Positions 12,001 to 20,829 of a DNA stretch of 64,000 nucleotides are shown one piece after another. The notes below the pieces were generated by a model that was not told the origin of the DNA, did no database searches, and saw only the letters and a list, made by a program, of their open reading frames with translations. Position numbers and translations under genes: made by a program. Origin of the DNA: Entamoeba invadens IP1 (taxonomy: Eukaryota; Evosea; Mastigamoebida; Endamoebidae); contig NW_004440113.1 in assembly GCF_000330505.1 (NCBI RefSeq), forward strand, positions 263,305 to 327,304. Direction: 5' to 3'. Every line of letters starts with the position of its first letter. Positions within the stretch are counted from its first letter, which is position 1.

Positions 12001-13177
12001 ATTTAGAAGCGACCATATTACTCCCTTTCTCTCGGTTCAACAAGACAGAAAAGAAGTCCAAATGTGTCACCAACTTGTCTATTAAGTCGTTGTATTTCGA
12101 AACTCTCTCAAGAAGCACAGAGACGACATCTGCAAAAGCTTCGTCTTCATTCACTTTCAATATTTCACACGTCAGTTCGATGATCTTATTATCTAAAACA
12201 TACCCAAGCAATTCCTTTGAAGTGATCATTAAAAGAAGAAGTGGTAGAATCACTCGACAAGTCACTTTGTCATAACACTTCAGTAACTCTACTAACACTG
12301 TTTGGGAATATGCCATCTCCTTTCCTACTTTAAAAGTCTGTTCAAATAAAGAGAAACAAATAACTAAGCCTTCCTTCTCTTCATCGCCAACGACTTGATA
12401 TAACTTGCTTAATGCAATTAATGAAGACTGCGAGATGTACTCGTTCTGTAACATCGTCACATACTTCCCTAATCTGTTCTCTCGCTCACACCAGAACTCA
12501 AGTGCCTTTTCATCGTATTGCTCTTCAGCTGTTTTAATTGCCTTAGTGATCTCTCCGACTGTTTTAAAGTTAGTGTAAGGAACGTTCTTCAAACAACTTG
12601 AGAGAATCAAACACAAAATGAACGCGGCGTTCTCGAGAAACGTTTTGGAGGTCAACCGCAAGATGCCGGAATTCAACGAGAAGATCCCAGTGCGGTCGAA
12701 GAAGACTTTTAACTCGATGTTCTCTTGGAGACTCTTCGCAATGATCTCGGAGATCATCGACGCGGAGTTTTGGTCTTGGAGTAACTTGACGAAATAAGGA
12801 ATTAAGCCCGACTTCATGTAATACTCCAAGTCAATTCCATTCTTGTTCATTAGAGGTAGAAATTGCTTGAATGCTTGTTGGCGCGTCACGGAGTCTGATG
12901 ATAGAAAGCCTAATGCAATTGTTGGGACACAAGGGTTGTGTACTTGTAAGTAAGGGATTCGACCATGTGCATCCTTGTATGGGTAATAACAAGCGTAACA
13001 GAGTTTATATTCTTTGTTGGAATAGTCTTGAAGTGTTTGAATACAATTCGAACATAAGACACGACCACAACAGTGACAGACTACTTTTTTAGTTAGAAAG
13101 AGAAATAATTGGTAATCTTTCCCACATGAGGGACAAAACGAAAAATCACTCTGAGGATTACGGAACTTCGTAATCAT
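9029..13177 (-). CDS. FYVE-like zinc finger protein with long helical-repeat region
   Basis: One frame of 1382 residues. Residues 15-63 carry four CxxC pairs (C15/C18, C34/C37, C42/C45, C60/C63) spaced as in a FYVE finger. The PI3P-binding core is degraded: the usual basic R-R/K-HHC-R motif reads KKVVCHCCG and no WxxD is visible. The remaining ~1300 residues are Leu/Ile/Val/Lys-rich amphipathic helices without coiled-coil heptads, best read as HEAT/ARM-type repeats. Entamoeba has a large FYVE family linked to endosomes and phagosomes. Here the finger may bind zinc but lipid binding is doubtful. Function is inferred as an endosomal scaffold; not assigned to a named protein. Confidence 0.78.
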   Translation of the reverse strand: MITKFRNPQSDFSFCPSCGKDYQLFLFLTKKVVCHCCGRVLCSNCIQTLQDYSNKEYKLCYACYYPYKDAHGRIPYLQVHNPCVPTIALGFLSSDSVTRQQAFKQFLPLMNKNGIDLEYYMKSGLIPYFVKLLQDQNSASMISEIIAKSLQENIELKVFFDRTGIFSLNSGILRLTSKTFLENAAFILCLILSSCLKNVPYTNFKTVGEITKAIKTAEEQYDEKALEFWCERENRLGKYVTMLQNEYISQSSLIALSKLYQVVGDEEKEGLVICFSLFEQTFKVGKEMAYSQTVLVELLKCYDKVTCRVILPLLLLMITSKELLGYVLDNKIIELTCEILKVNEDEAFADVVSVLLERVSKYNDLIDKLVTHLDFFSVLLNREKGSNMVASKLIETMMLYDTTNGRNVAELILVEHIEIVEMMLRSNNIDKRNEGVYIFDQINQMFGVEAFEIFESRGILQVVLESVRMELADPTLVYVALSHIYTHAEIRSNFMEYLIQTDFVCFLCQSVEQKSHLKEILPFFVYLAGNKIIQKDIFESHCGNHARLMTLFTEEQLADYMTFELLTQFTNNTRYATLFIRNIMDTQGLFSRILQLQHTKVPLTSVFPFIRNMLSTKCKEEKFVSALSIFVDKLPETFPSETDNYIVEYISLCTSICSHSKYLKTKFLNVKLAGVSLFQKVTSLMSLNDFKVKTAVIQLSQMFLKEDNDYLELIKTFPMLYISVFGGISNMCDSTFMATAFDFIRSALANKREIEKFKKSSLQDDVLRVFIDERNVISNELLGSGVGLIVTMYDVGLVTANFSGVSKRLFYYFGNYQLNGISHVCLMNILRSLMLVRGSFETAINKKNVLTALVELLESKYVSEYAKALLLLILREKKCVLANIDYEMCVKIMKEKSMAGCLMRVLDDESVEGKQKGKELCEDQNVLHTILLGDIPEDVIITFLLKMNVKLAKSDEKVKFIRRCVNKAKVLSLSGFDGVFAFIRKSDMSEVEEIFASVAVKELFELGDKKVERILDFISGVVNSPVLIKQFLSCLPLIITIVLQSQKYFEALLPFTIYEEGREKISTNPILLNLLFDDIQKTPVKGNIVTHLTSDINFLPLVLVSFDISQLMQKNVITQNVILEVLVDGSRGDGMYLTFDLLETIVTIENIEKGGLVFRKLLGFLQNHFAHPKFEEKVQKFDVQFVSKVFEQMMKSRSDEDANEVFKLLGNTLFSERVTDEHICSLVQLISKKRTEKLSDLFTAKLLEIITTLVTSKSRDLVIEMIAKYSQNILVFLKSKNVELVESTLSLVLLLSDIFVKGIDESIIEIVVSLSKTNPTKKQLRVLVLRFVALLVRSHVGVKTVKEMMLSKSMSHLITSETMNVFQIIQNICLDEDGTTLV

Positions 13178-13754
13178 TGCCTTTTTTAATTCTTTTTTTT
13201 ATCTATTAATAACTATCTGAAGTATAGTTTGTTCTATTAGAATAAAACTAGACTTTTAAATAAATCGAAATGAATTGAAATGAAGTGGAATTGGAGGTGT
13301 TGTAATAAATTAAAAATTCGATATTTACTAATTAATTATAGTATATTATTAGTAAAAACATTTAATATATAACTAGTCATTGATATAGTTAAAAAGTAGA
13401 TTGCTATTGGAGAATTGGAGACGTAATATGACAACATACGGCGTACTATGGAACTCCTATCTCTTGAAGCATAGTTGGGTTAATCTCAATGAATAACTCT
13501 TCACCGTAAACCTCCACCGAGAACCGGTTTCTTTTTACAATGCTTCAATTAATAGCATTATTGTCTTTCTATTCCATTACTACTCTCATTCTTTCAAATT
13601 ATGGGATCTCAACTTTTATCATTATAATAAAATTTTTGTTATATTTTTATTATTTGTTTAGTATAATAAGAATAAATATAACCGATCGAAACTATTTCGA
13701 TAGAATTAATTTAATACTTTTAATAAAATAAAAAGTGAAAAAACTGAAAAAAAA
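13178..13754. other. Intergenic between divergent genes, with a G+C-richer patch
   Basis: Upstream DNA of both the FYVE-like gene and LSm7. Most is AT-rich, but about 13391-13530 is clearly richer in G+C and lacks an open frame. It may be a small RNA gene; see findings. A 63-residue hydrophobic frame at 13540-13731 is not credible as a gene. Confidence 0.4.
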
Positions 13755-14036
13755 ATGTCGCGTTACCAACAAAGACTTACCGCAATCTCAGACCTCTCAT
13801 CATTCATGGGCAAAACGGTGATCGTTGAATTTAATTCCGGCAGAATTCTTGAGGGCAATCTTGAGAATTATGACGACCGATTCAATTTGTATTTGACAAA
13901 TGTGATTGAGAGAATGAAAGACCAAAATAACAAAAACGTGTTTACTGGTGAAACCCGAAATTTGGCGGAAGTTTTTTGTAAAGGGCCTTCTGTGATCGAT
14001 TTAACTCTTAAAGAAGGGATGATTGAAATAAATTAA
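13755..14036 (+). CDS. LSM7: U6 snRNA-associated Sm-like protein LSm7
   Basis: 93 residues, an ordinary length. The Sm1 motif runs through GKTVIVEFNSGRILEGNL and YDDRFNLYLTNVIE. The Sm2 region, GETRNLAEVFCKGPSVIDL followed by LKEGMIEIN, matches the LSm7 pattern (TR-x-LG-x-VxCRGTSV, then DGMEAI) better than other LSm proteins. LSm7 is part of the LSm2-8 ring that binds the U6 snRNA 3' end and the LSm1-7 ring that binds deadenylated mRNA. No intron. The start ATG is the first in frame. Confidence 0.88.
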   Translation: MSRYQQRLTAISDLSSFMGKTVIVEFNSGRILEGNLENYDDRFNLYLTNVIERMKDQNNKNVFTGETRNLAEVFCKGPSVIDLTLKEGMIEIN

Positions 14037-14378
14037 CTTTTTTAGCTTTCTTAATTTTTCCCATTTATTATATTTTAATAACAAAAATATAATAAAGTAT
14101 ACCATATGAATAATAAAAATAATATTACTACTATAAATACTATACTTCTAGTATTCCGCCTTATTTTTGATGCGATCTATAAAATAGCAATTTTAAGATT
14201 CTTGAAAAACAAAATTTGTAACAGAAAAACAAAAAATGAAGGGTTTTCCAAAAAAACAAAAAGAAAAGATATAGTAAAACAAAAGAAAACAAAGTATTAA
14301 CAAAGAATTAATAAAGAACTATAGTTAAGTAAACCCATAGAACTAAATAAGAAGCGGGTTTGTGGATAGAGTCTTGAG
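14037..14378. other. Intergenic, LSm7 3' end to L7 promoter
   Basis: AT-rich. A 64-residue Lys/Asn-rich frame at 14106-14300 has no family features and is treated as chance. The final ~70 bases contain two AGAACT/GAACTA motifs (near 14315 and 14337) that resemble the Entamoeba GAAC core element, but the match is loose. Confidence 0.4.
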
Positions 14379-15101
14379 ATGAGTGGGAAGGTGTCCACAG
14401 CCGAACAAAGACAAGCCGTTGCTGCACAGAAGCCGACCAAAGCGGAAATTGAGAAGAAGCGCCACGAAGAGATCAAAGCCATTCGCGTTGAATTAGTGAA
14501 GCGTGCGATAGCTCATCGACAAGAGAGACTCACCAAGGACAGAGCCATTGCCAAAGCCAAGAAAGAAGCTATGATCAATGGAGATTTGTATGCTGAAGCC
14601 GAACAGAAATTGATCGTTGCAATTAGAATTAGAGGTATCAACAACGTCTCTCCAAAGATTAGAAAGACTTTGAAATTGTTGAGACTCAGACAAATCAACA
14701 ACGCCGTCTTTATTAGAGCTAACGCTTCGACTCTTAAAATGTTGAAAATCGTCGAGCCTTATATCACTTACGGATACCCATCATTGAAGACGGTTTCTGA
14801 CCTTATCTACGCTAGAGGCGCTTTGAAGATGAAGGGTGACAGACAGAAAATCACTTCAAACGAATTGGTCAAAAAAGTCTTCGACAAGAGAGCTGACATC
14901 ATCTGCGTCGAGGATATCGTCCACGAAATCTTCACCGTCGGAAAGAACTTCAAACTCGTCAACTCAGCTTTGGCTCCTTTCAAGTTGAACAACCAGAAGG
15001 GTAAACTCGCCAGAAAGAACAAGAAAATCCACTTCATCTTGGGCGGCGCTTTCGGTAACCGTGAAACTATGATCAATAAACTCTTAAGAACCATGATTTA
15101 A
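14379..15101 (+). CDS. RPL7: 60S ribosomal protein L7 (uL30)
   Basis: 240 residues, the normal size for eukaryotic L7. A basic N-terminal helix (residues ~20-75) is followed by the uL30 core: LIVAIRIRGINNVSPKIRK, then LRLRQINNAVFIRAN, VEPYITYGYPSLKTV and the family C-terminus with VEDIVHEIFTVGKNFK. It is a structural protein of the large ribosomal subunit. Codon use is noticeably richer in G/C-ending codons than in neighbours, as expected for a highly expressed gene. No intron is needed. Confidence 0.95.
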   Translation: MSGKVSTAEQRQAVAAQKPTKAEIEKKRHEEIKAIRVELVKRAIAHRQERLTKDRAIAKAKKEAMINGDLYAEAEQKLIVAIRIRGINNVSPKIRKTLKLLRLRQINNAVFIRANASTLKMLKIVEPYITYGYPSLKTVSDLIYARGALKMKGDRQKITSNELVKKVFDKRADIICVEDIVHEIFTVGKNFKLVNSALAPFKLNNQKGKLARKNKKIHFILGGAFGNRETMINKLLRTMI

Positions 15102-15235
15102 GTCACTCTTCCCTTTTGTGATTTGTTCTTATATAATTAAACTATATTATATCTATTATATATCTATTATATTTATTTTGTATCTATTATATTTTAAAGA
15201 GATAAAATTAATAGAATAGATATAATAAAAGTGTC

Positions 15236-15814
15236 TTACGAGTTGTAATTAACGTATTTTGCTTGATCTAATATATCGACTAAATTGACTTCGATTTCCG
15301 TCGAAGTCTTGTTGCCTTGAAGGACATCATTGACAAAACGACATTCGACTTTGTATTTCAACATTTCTAAAGCACCACGAATGATACCACAATAGATATT
15401 TGAATACCATAACTTTTGTTTTAACTTGTCGGGAAGTTGGACATACTCGGACAACACGTTGTTGGGTAATGAGATACGCCACTGCTTCTCGTGAACTTCA
15501 AAACACTCGCAATTCATCCCAAGAAACATTTTAAAGGCAACAAAAGTGATTGACTCAATGTGTTCTTTAAATGATATACACTTCGTCGACATCTTCCCTT
15601 CTACCTTCGCTAGATACTCCTCGACTAGACGTATACCAATGTTATATCCCATGTCCTCCAATTCCGCATTCACTTTGTCCGCATCAAAATCGTTCTCACG
15701 GAGAAGCTGCACAACTATTCCTCCGTACGTCATCGTCAATAACTCGCTGTTGATTTTTTTCATCTCTCCCCACACCACATCCCCAGCTTTTTGCTTCTCA
15801 CTCTTCGAAATCAT
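15236..15814 (-). CDS. TRAPPC3: TRAPP complex subunit 3 (Bet3)
   Basis: I start the gene at the ATG at 15814 (MISKSEKQKAGDV), giving 192 residues; the open frame extends seven codons further upstream. Family signatures are SELLTMTYGGIVVQLL, DMGYNIGIRLVEEYLA, the cysteine region KCISFKEH (Cys79 corresponds to the acylated Cys of Bet3), AFKMFLG, and YSNIYCGIIRGALEMLKYKVEC. Bet3 is the core of the TRAPP complexes, which tether ER-derived and Golgi vesicles and act as the GEF for Rab1/Ypt1. Length and motifs look intact. Confidence 0.93.
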   Translation of the reverse strand: MISKSEKQKAGDVVWGEMKKINSELLTMTYGGIVVQLLRENDFDADKVNAELEDMGYNIGIRLVEEYLAKVEGKMSTKCISFKEHIESITFVAFKMFLGMNCECFEVHEKQWRISLPNNVLSEYVQLPDKLKQKLWYSNIYCGIIRGALEMLKYKVECRFVNDVLQGNKTSTEIEVNLVDILDQAKYVNYNS

Positions 15815-16023
15815 TGCGATTTTTAAGTTCCTCACTTGTTTTAAATACCAAACTCAATAAACTATTGTTTAATAGTTTATAATAATAAATGGAAATTTAA
15901 ACTAGTCATTACTAGTTAGTTTATTATTAAGAGTGTTAAACTATACTTTACTATGTTTTATTAATACAGTATTGGTTGTGGTAGTTAATAATAAATAAAA
16001 CTATAGTTATAGTTTAACAATCA

Positions 16024-16561
16024 CTACAATGCACTTAAGTCTTTGATAACCATCTGCACTATTTTATCCTTTGCTGTGACTGGTTGTGTGTTTGCAATCT
16101 CCCCGTCGATCGAAGCAATAGCATCGTCTAAAAGACCAACGATTTTTTGAGAGACTAATGAGAGCTTTTTGTGAACCGTCGAGTATGTGGACGTGTCGTT
16201 TGGGTTGGTTGTTATGAACTGTGAATAAATAGTCCGGAGTTCGGCTTCCATCTGTGTGTCACATTGGTTGATGGTTACTATTAGTTTTGGTAAAATAACT
16301 ATTAAAAAACTAAAAAGGGACAAACTTGTTGAAGCTCTGGAGCGACGTTAGGGGGAAGTTGAACTTTTTTGAAGTCCTCAAAGAACTCGGGAGAAAGAGA
16401 CTCTTCAACTGATTTGTTTTTTGAACCATTTAAATCATACATATCGTCACTAATTTTTCTATTTATCATTTTGTTGTCATTTTGTGGGAGATTGGAAAAA
16501 CAAACTTTGAAAAGTCAGACAAAACGGAAATGATCGACTGAATTGTTTGGGACGTCGACAT
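16024..16561 (-). CDS. Small helical protein, three exons, unrecognised
   Basis: Model: exons 16561-16506, 16458-16326 and 16251-16024, joined by a 47-nt intron (GTTTGT...AAATAG) and a 74-nt intron (GTTTGT...CACAG). Phases agree and give 138 residues starting MSTSQTIQS. The protein is mostly helical and amphipathic: an N-terminal helix, an acidic linker (SVEESLSPEFFEDFKK), LPPNVAPELQQ, and two C-terminal helices. I recognise no family; small coiled-coil subunits of larger complexes (Mediator, BLOC-type) look similar, so this is only a hint. The hydrophobic start suggested by plain open-frame reading (SLFSFLIVILPKL) is intron sequence. Confidence 0.65.
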
Positions 16562-16994
16562 CACAATCTTCGCTATGTCTTTCAAAGTTTTCTTACGTGG
16601 CGGATTTGTTTTAAAATATATTATTATTGTATTATATTTTTACTATTTTTCAATTTGATATTTTTGTATGGTTTTTTTTATATATTTTATACCATTTATT
16701 TATAGTTTCATTTTTTTGTTTTTTTCTTCTCTTCATCTTGTTTTGATCATTTTCTTTGCTCTACTGAAGAATAAACTCGCCTCGTTTCGGTTGTTCGTGT
16801 TCTGCATTAAATGTTTAAATTATTTAAGACTTTGAAATAAGAGTGTGTGATGAAATTATCTTTTTTCCAAAACACCTACAAATAGATAGTAATGTAACTA
16901 TAATAAAACCATACTTAATAACAAGAGAAGCATCAAAACAAAACTCAAAGCGAACTAGTACAAATGAGGGTTTCTGTATTATAATTATTATTCT
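16562..16994. other. Intergenic between divergent genes
   Basis: AT-rich upstream region of the three-exon gene and the zinc-protein gene. A 61-residue frame at 16843-17028 overlaps the start of the next gene in another frame and shows no family features. Nothing else is visible. Confidence 0.5.
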
Positions 16995-17891
16995 ATGTCG
17001 ACACGACGAGGAAACACAAAGAAATTAGGCCAAAAGCACCAAAATATAACTGCATTCAAGGATTACAAAGGCGCGACTGTTTACAAAAAGATTAAAGCAC
17101 TTCCCAATGAAGGGTTGTGCCAGAAGTGCTACGACACTATCGAGTGGAAAAAGAAATTCCACAAATATAAACCCTTGAAACAACCCGCCGTATGCTTCGA
17201 CTGTAAACAGAAAGTTGTCAGATTCGCTTATCACACAATGTGTCAGGAGTGCGCGGAAAAGGCGGGAGTATGTGCTAAGTGTAGGTTGCCAAAGCCAATT
17301 TACAAGTTTGTTTCTCAGTCATTATATCTTAGTCAATTACACTGGATTGTTACAGCAAATTTGTTTAAAATAATTTTTTATGCATTTGAAAAGTTTTTTT
17401 TATTCACTGTTTTGGGAAGAATGTTAGGGAAAATCAATCAGAGATGTTATTCGTTTTGATTAAAAGTTTTTATATTATGTTTGGAAAAAACGAATTTTAA
17501 TACTGTATATATAACAATATTTATTTACCAATTTACTATACATTGAACAAGAATAACAAATAGAGAATTTAAGAAACCAAAAACTATAGAACCAGAGGAA
17601 GAGGAATATCTTTATAAATACGCATTACTTTCACTTAGAAAGAAAAAGTCACTTGACAGACAACTCGAGAAGAATCCAGAGTTGAACAAATATGAGGCTA
17701 TAAAAGCATACGAGTTGAATGACAAAGACAGTTTTGACGATGACGAGAGTGAAGACTCAAACGAGGAAGGCGAGGAGAAAAATGAAAAAACTAAAAGCGA
17801 AACAATGAAATCGGAAATGAAAGAAAAAGAGAAAAGTGAAGAGGAAGAGGAAGATAGCGAAGAAGATTTTGATGATGACGAGAGTGATTGA
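16995..17891 (+). CDS. C9orf85/DUF2039-like zinc-ribbon protein, two exons
   Basis: Exons 16995-17305 and 17564-17891, with a long 258-nt intron (GTTTGT...AAATAG), phase 2; joined product 212 residues. The N-terminal part matches the conserved eukaryotic C9orf85 family: MSTRRGNTKKLGQKHQN, a CQKCYD pair, EWKKKFHKYKPLKQP, CFDCKQK, YHTMCQECA and CAKCR, which gives four CxxC pairs. Exon 2 encodes a charged tail with a strongly acidic, Glu/Asp/Ser-rich end, also typical of the family. Molecular function is not known; it probably binds zinc. Reading through the donor would give a false tail, VSQSLYLSQ. Confidence 0.85.
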
Positions 17892-18081
17892 GTTTTTTTA
17901 TTTTCTTTAGTAGTTTCAAATCTCAAGATGTCAGAATGTCTGAAGATTGAGATTATCAAAACGAAAGTGCATAAATGGAAAGAAAATGAAAGGAAATTAT
18001 GTAACAAAGTATTGGTGAAACAAACACATTTGTTTAAAATGTGTTGGATACTTGTAAAATAAAAAGACAATATTCAGTTAC

Positions 18082-18459
18082 TTAGTAAATTCTCTGCATT
18101 GGGTGATAGTAGTTCATTGGGTATTGACCATATTGAAAATAGGGAGCTCCAAATTGGCCATTCCCAAAAATGTGGTTGTAAAATAAAGCGTCGTCGTAGG
18201 GTGCTGGGTTTTGTCCGAGATCATATTCATTTTCGTCGTCATCAAACTCCTCTTCGTCATCGTCGTATTCATCGTCGTCATAGTCCTCCTCAAAATCGTC
18301 TTCAACCGCGTCGTCGTAATCAAACTCTTCTTCGTCATCATCAAGTTGATACTCCTCATTGTAGTCATTGTCGTAGTCATCATCGAGTTCAAAATTTTCG
18401 CCTTCCTCGGCTTTTACAGCCAAAAACATTGCAAACAACACATACAACAACATCTCCAT
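18082..18459 (-). CDS. Secreted Asp/Glu/Tyr-rich acidic protein
   Basis: Starting at the ATG at 18459, the 125-residue product has a signal peptide (MEMLLYVLFAMFLAVKAEEG). A stretch of ~70 residues follows that is almost entirely Asp, Glu and Tyr, and the C-terminus is Gly/Pro/Tyr-rich (NGQFGAPYFQYGQYP). There is no ER-retention signal. Such a polyacidic lumenal or secreted protein could bind calcium with low affinity, by analogy with calsequestrin-type tails, but no domain is recognised. The GAT-repeat composition makes long chance frames on the other strand and in other frames; these are not genes. Confidence 0.7.
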   Translation of the reverse strand: MEMLLYVLFAMFLAVKAEEGENFELDDDYDNDYNEEYQLDDDEEEFDYDDAVEDDFEEDYDDDEYDDDEEEFDDDENEYDLGQNPAPYDDALFYNHIFGNGQFGAPYFQYGQYPMNYYHPMQRIY

Positions 18460-18876
18460 GTTTATAAAATATGCTTTTCTAGAAGCACAAAAAGACTCTT
18501 TTTTCAAAAATTCTTTCAAAAATACTTTTTTGAAATTAAATTAATTCAAATCTACTTTTTGTAGTTTAATAATACAAATTTGCTGTTTTAATTTTTGGGT
18601 CTAATAATTTAGAGTTTTTTGATGATTTTAGAATTCATATTATTAAAAAATCATACTTTTTAGAATCTATTATTAAAATTTGATACTTTTATAAAACTTA
18701 AAATGATTATATTTTTTTTATTTATCTATTAATAAAACTAAAAAACTAATATTTTTTTAAAACAAAATTTTATCGTTGTTTATTAATAATAGTTTTTTAT
18801 TAGATAAACTATAATTATAGTTATTAATATGTAACTATATAAATAATTAGTATATTATGTTATGGTATAAAACATA
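18460..18876. other. Intergenic, AT-rich
   Basis: Upstream of the acidic secreted protein gene. Mostly A/T runs and no frame with gene-like features. It ends at the TA that borders the inverted-repeat element. Confidence 0.5.
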
Positions 18877-19788
18877 CAGTATGACAAGTTTGACTTAAAC
18901 GACAAGTTTGGGTTAAATGGTAAAAATTATAGTTCAATTATAATATTTTTCGAACTATAACCTGAACTAATAAATTGCTTTTTTATAATCAAGTTTATAT
19001 AAAAAATTGAATAATAAAAAGCAAGCAAAAACCCAAACACACTATATAAAGAATAAGAAAGCTATAAACCAGTAAAGATACTAATAAACTACTACATATT
19101 CATAATCATCATCAACATTTTAATGTGAACTTAACAATAAAGTTTTATTAATATTTGACGAATAAAGTAACTATAATAGTTCAAATTCAATTCAATTATA
19201 AATACAGTCTGACTTCTCCAGAGTGTGTAATTATTATTTTTGCTGTTCTCTATTATTTGGGCATTTCTTAAGAACAAACCCGAATATAACATAAACTTGC
19301 TTTTTAAAGAGTGGGTCCACGTTTTATTAGCCAAAATCAAGCGGAGATTCTTAATAAATCCCACTCTTGACAGGTTTGGCAGTTTTTCCTTTCGTTGAAT
19401 TCGTTTTTATGGATATTATTATTTAATTAAGTTAAAAGCAGTATTCTTCCATCGCGATAGGAAATACCGCTGATTTATCATATTAAAATAAATATAAAGT
19501 AACACAAACGTTTTCGAATGAAGTAGAAAATGTTTGACGTGTTTGAACTCAACGAAACAAACACGTTAAAACATATAAAACAATACTTAACATGTGTTTT
19601 GGTTTTATTTTTCAAGATCAGAGTGTAACATAAAACAATAGAATTAATAATAATTTAAATATTATTTTATTTAACCATTTAATTTTTTTCTAGTTTAACC
19701 CACTGTTTACTATAATAATTGGTTTTTAAACCATTAACGTGAACCATTTAAGTCAAACTATTCCATTTAAGGCAAACTTGTCTAACTG
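18877..19788. mobile_element. 912-bp inverted-repeat DNA element flanked by TA
   Basis: Both ends begin CAGT[AT][TA]GACAAGTTTG and remain similar for ~46 bp as inverted repeats: left from 18877 inward, right from 19788 inward on the other strand. A TA dinucleotide borders each end (18875-18876 and 19789-19790), as expected for Tc1/mariner/pogo-type insertion. Within each terminal repeat the motif AAGTTTGxxTTAAA occurs twice about 19-23 bases apart, like a pair of transposase-binding sites. The interior has only a 77-codon open frame on the minus strand (19131-19364) with no transposase motif, so the element looks non-autonomous. Confidence 0.75.
19205..19382. repeat. Possible degenerate nested 178-bp element
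   Basis: Inside the larger element a segment starts TA-CAGTCTGACTTCTCCAGAGTG and ends with the inverse of CTGCCAAACCTGTCAAGAGTG (about 13 of 21 positions agree). Its length is close to that of the intact 180-bp MITE at 38790-38969, which also begins CAGT and carries AAGAGC-type motifs. The right flank is not TA. Treated as a decayed relative at best. Confidence 0.3.
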
Positions 19789-20829
19789 TAATGGATAACA
19801 TTTTTTTTCCAAGTATTTAATTATTTAAATTATTATTTTAATAATTATTAATAAATATAAATAATAGTAATTAGAAATATATTATATTAATTATAAATAC
19901 AGTCAAATATTTAGTCAAATTGTATCTTTTTTAATTTTTTACTAAATAATAAATAATAACCAAATTATCTCAGTTTAGTATGTTGTTAAATGAATAACCA
20001 CTAACCACACAATCTACATATCATAATAGATATTTGAATAATTCTGTTAACATAATATGAGTAATTACAAAGTTGTTAATGAGATATAACAAACAACATT
20101 CAATATAAATAAAATACATATCATATTATCACACAATAAAACTTGTAAGTTGTTGAATTATTTGATCAAAATAAACACTGTTTAATTATCATTTCATTTT
20201 GATCAAAGCCACAATGAATATTTAAACAATTATCAAACAACACTTTCATTGAATTATTTAAATGTTAAAATATATCAAAGATTTTTTTGGTGTATTTCCC
20301 AAATATTATTGAATATAATTTATGAAACTATAAATAATAGTTTTATGGTACTACGCGCCGTATGATAGAATCTTATGTAAAATTACTTTCCGCTCCATAA
20401 TTATTATAAAGTACCCAATCAATCCAATTAAAAGATCTATTTTCTCAATAACGCAATACAAAACTTCTTCATCGCAAACACGATTCATACATCTTAATTA
20501 TTTGAATAATATATTATAACATTTTTATATTAAAATTTACTATTCATTCTATCTCATAAAAAGCAAAGAACAAATTGCCGTTTTTTCATAGTTCTTTAAT
20601 AGTACAAAAAACTAAACGAAGTTATACTTTGAATCCCCTATAATGCAGAAGGAGGCACGAAAAGAAGACCGCAGTCAAAGAAAAGTGAATTAACTCTTTT
20701 CATCCCGATATATTAAGCAAAGTCAATCCGATATAATCAGAGTTATCATTCATTCCCAACAAATCAAAAATCCCCAATTACGTTCGAAACTCTTACGTGC
20801 ATGTGACAAATGAACTGGGAAATCAGTGG
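19789..20829. other. Intergenic upstream of VHS gene A
   Basis: AT-rich spacer without credible genes. The end of this region shows a GAAC-like promoter motif immediately before the VHS gene. A short G+C-richer string near 20348-20372 (ACTACGCGCCGTATG) loosely echoes one in the 13391-13530 patch. Confidence 0.45.
20809..20816 (+). promoter_or_regulatory. GAAC-like core promoter element
   Basis: AATGAACT, identical to the GAAC element consensus described for Entamoeba core promoters, 13 bases before the ATG of VHS gene A. It supports using the ATG at 20830 rather than an upstream non-ATG start. Confidence 0.4.

Noticed and set aside
13540..13731. 63-residue hydrophobic frame (+)
   Set aside because: Composition follows the local A/T runs (Ile/Leu/Phe/Tyr only); no start context or family, and it lies in the LSm7 promoter region.
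14106..14300. 64-residue Lys/Asn-rich frame between LSm7 and L7
   Set aside because: Low-complexity translation of A-rich spacer; no domain.
17612..18070. 152-residue Ser-rich minus-strand frame
   Set aside because: Shadow of the Glu/Lys-rich last exon of the C9orf85-like gene.
18099..18564. Several long frames opposite the acidic secreted protein
   Set aside because: GAT/GAC repeats translate without stops in other frames; only the minus-strand frame has a signal peptide and sensible start.
19131..19364. 77-residue frame inside the 912-bp element as a transposase remnant
   Set aside because: No DDE/D motif or helix-turn-helix and too short; kept only as interior of the element.
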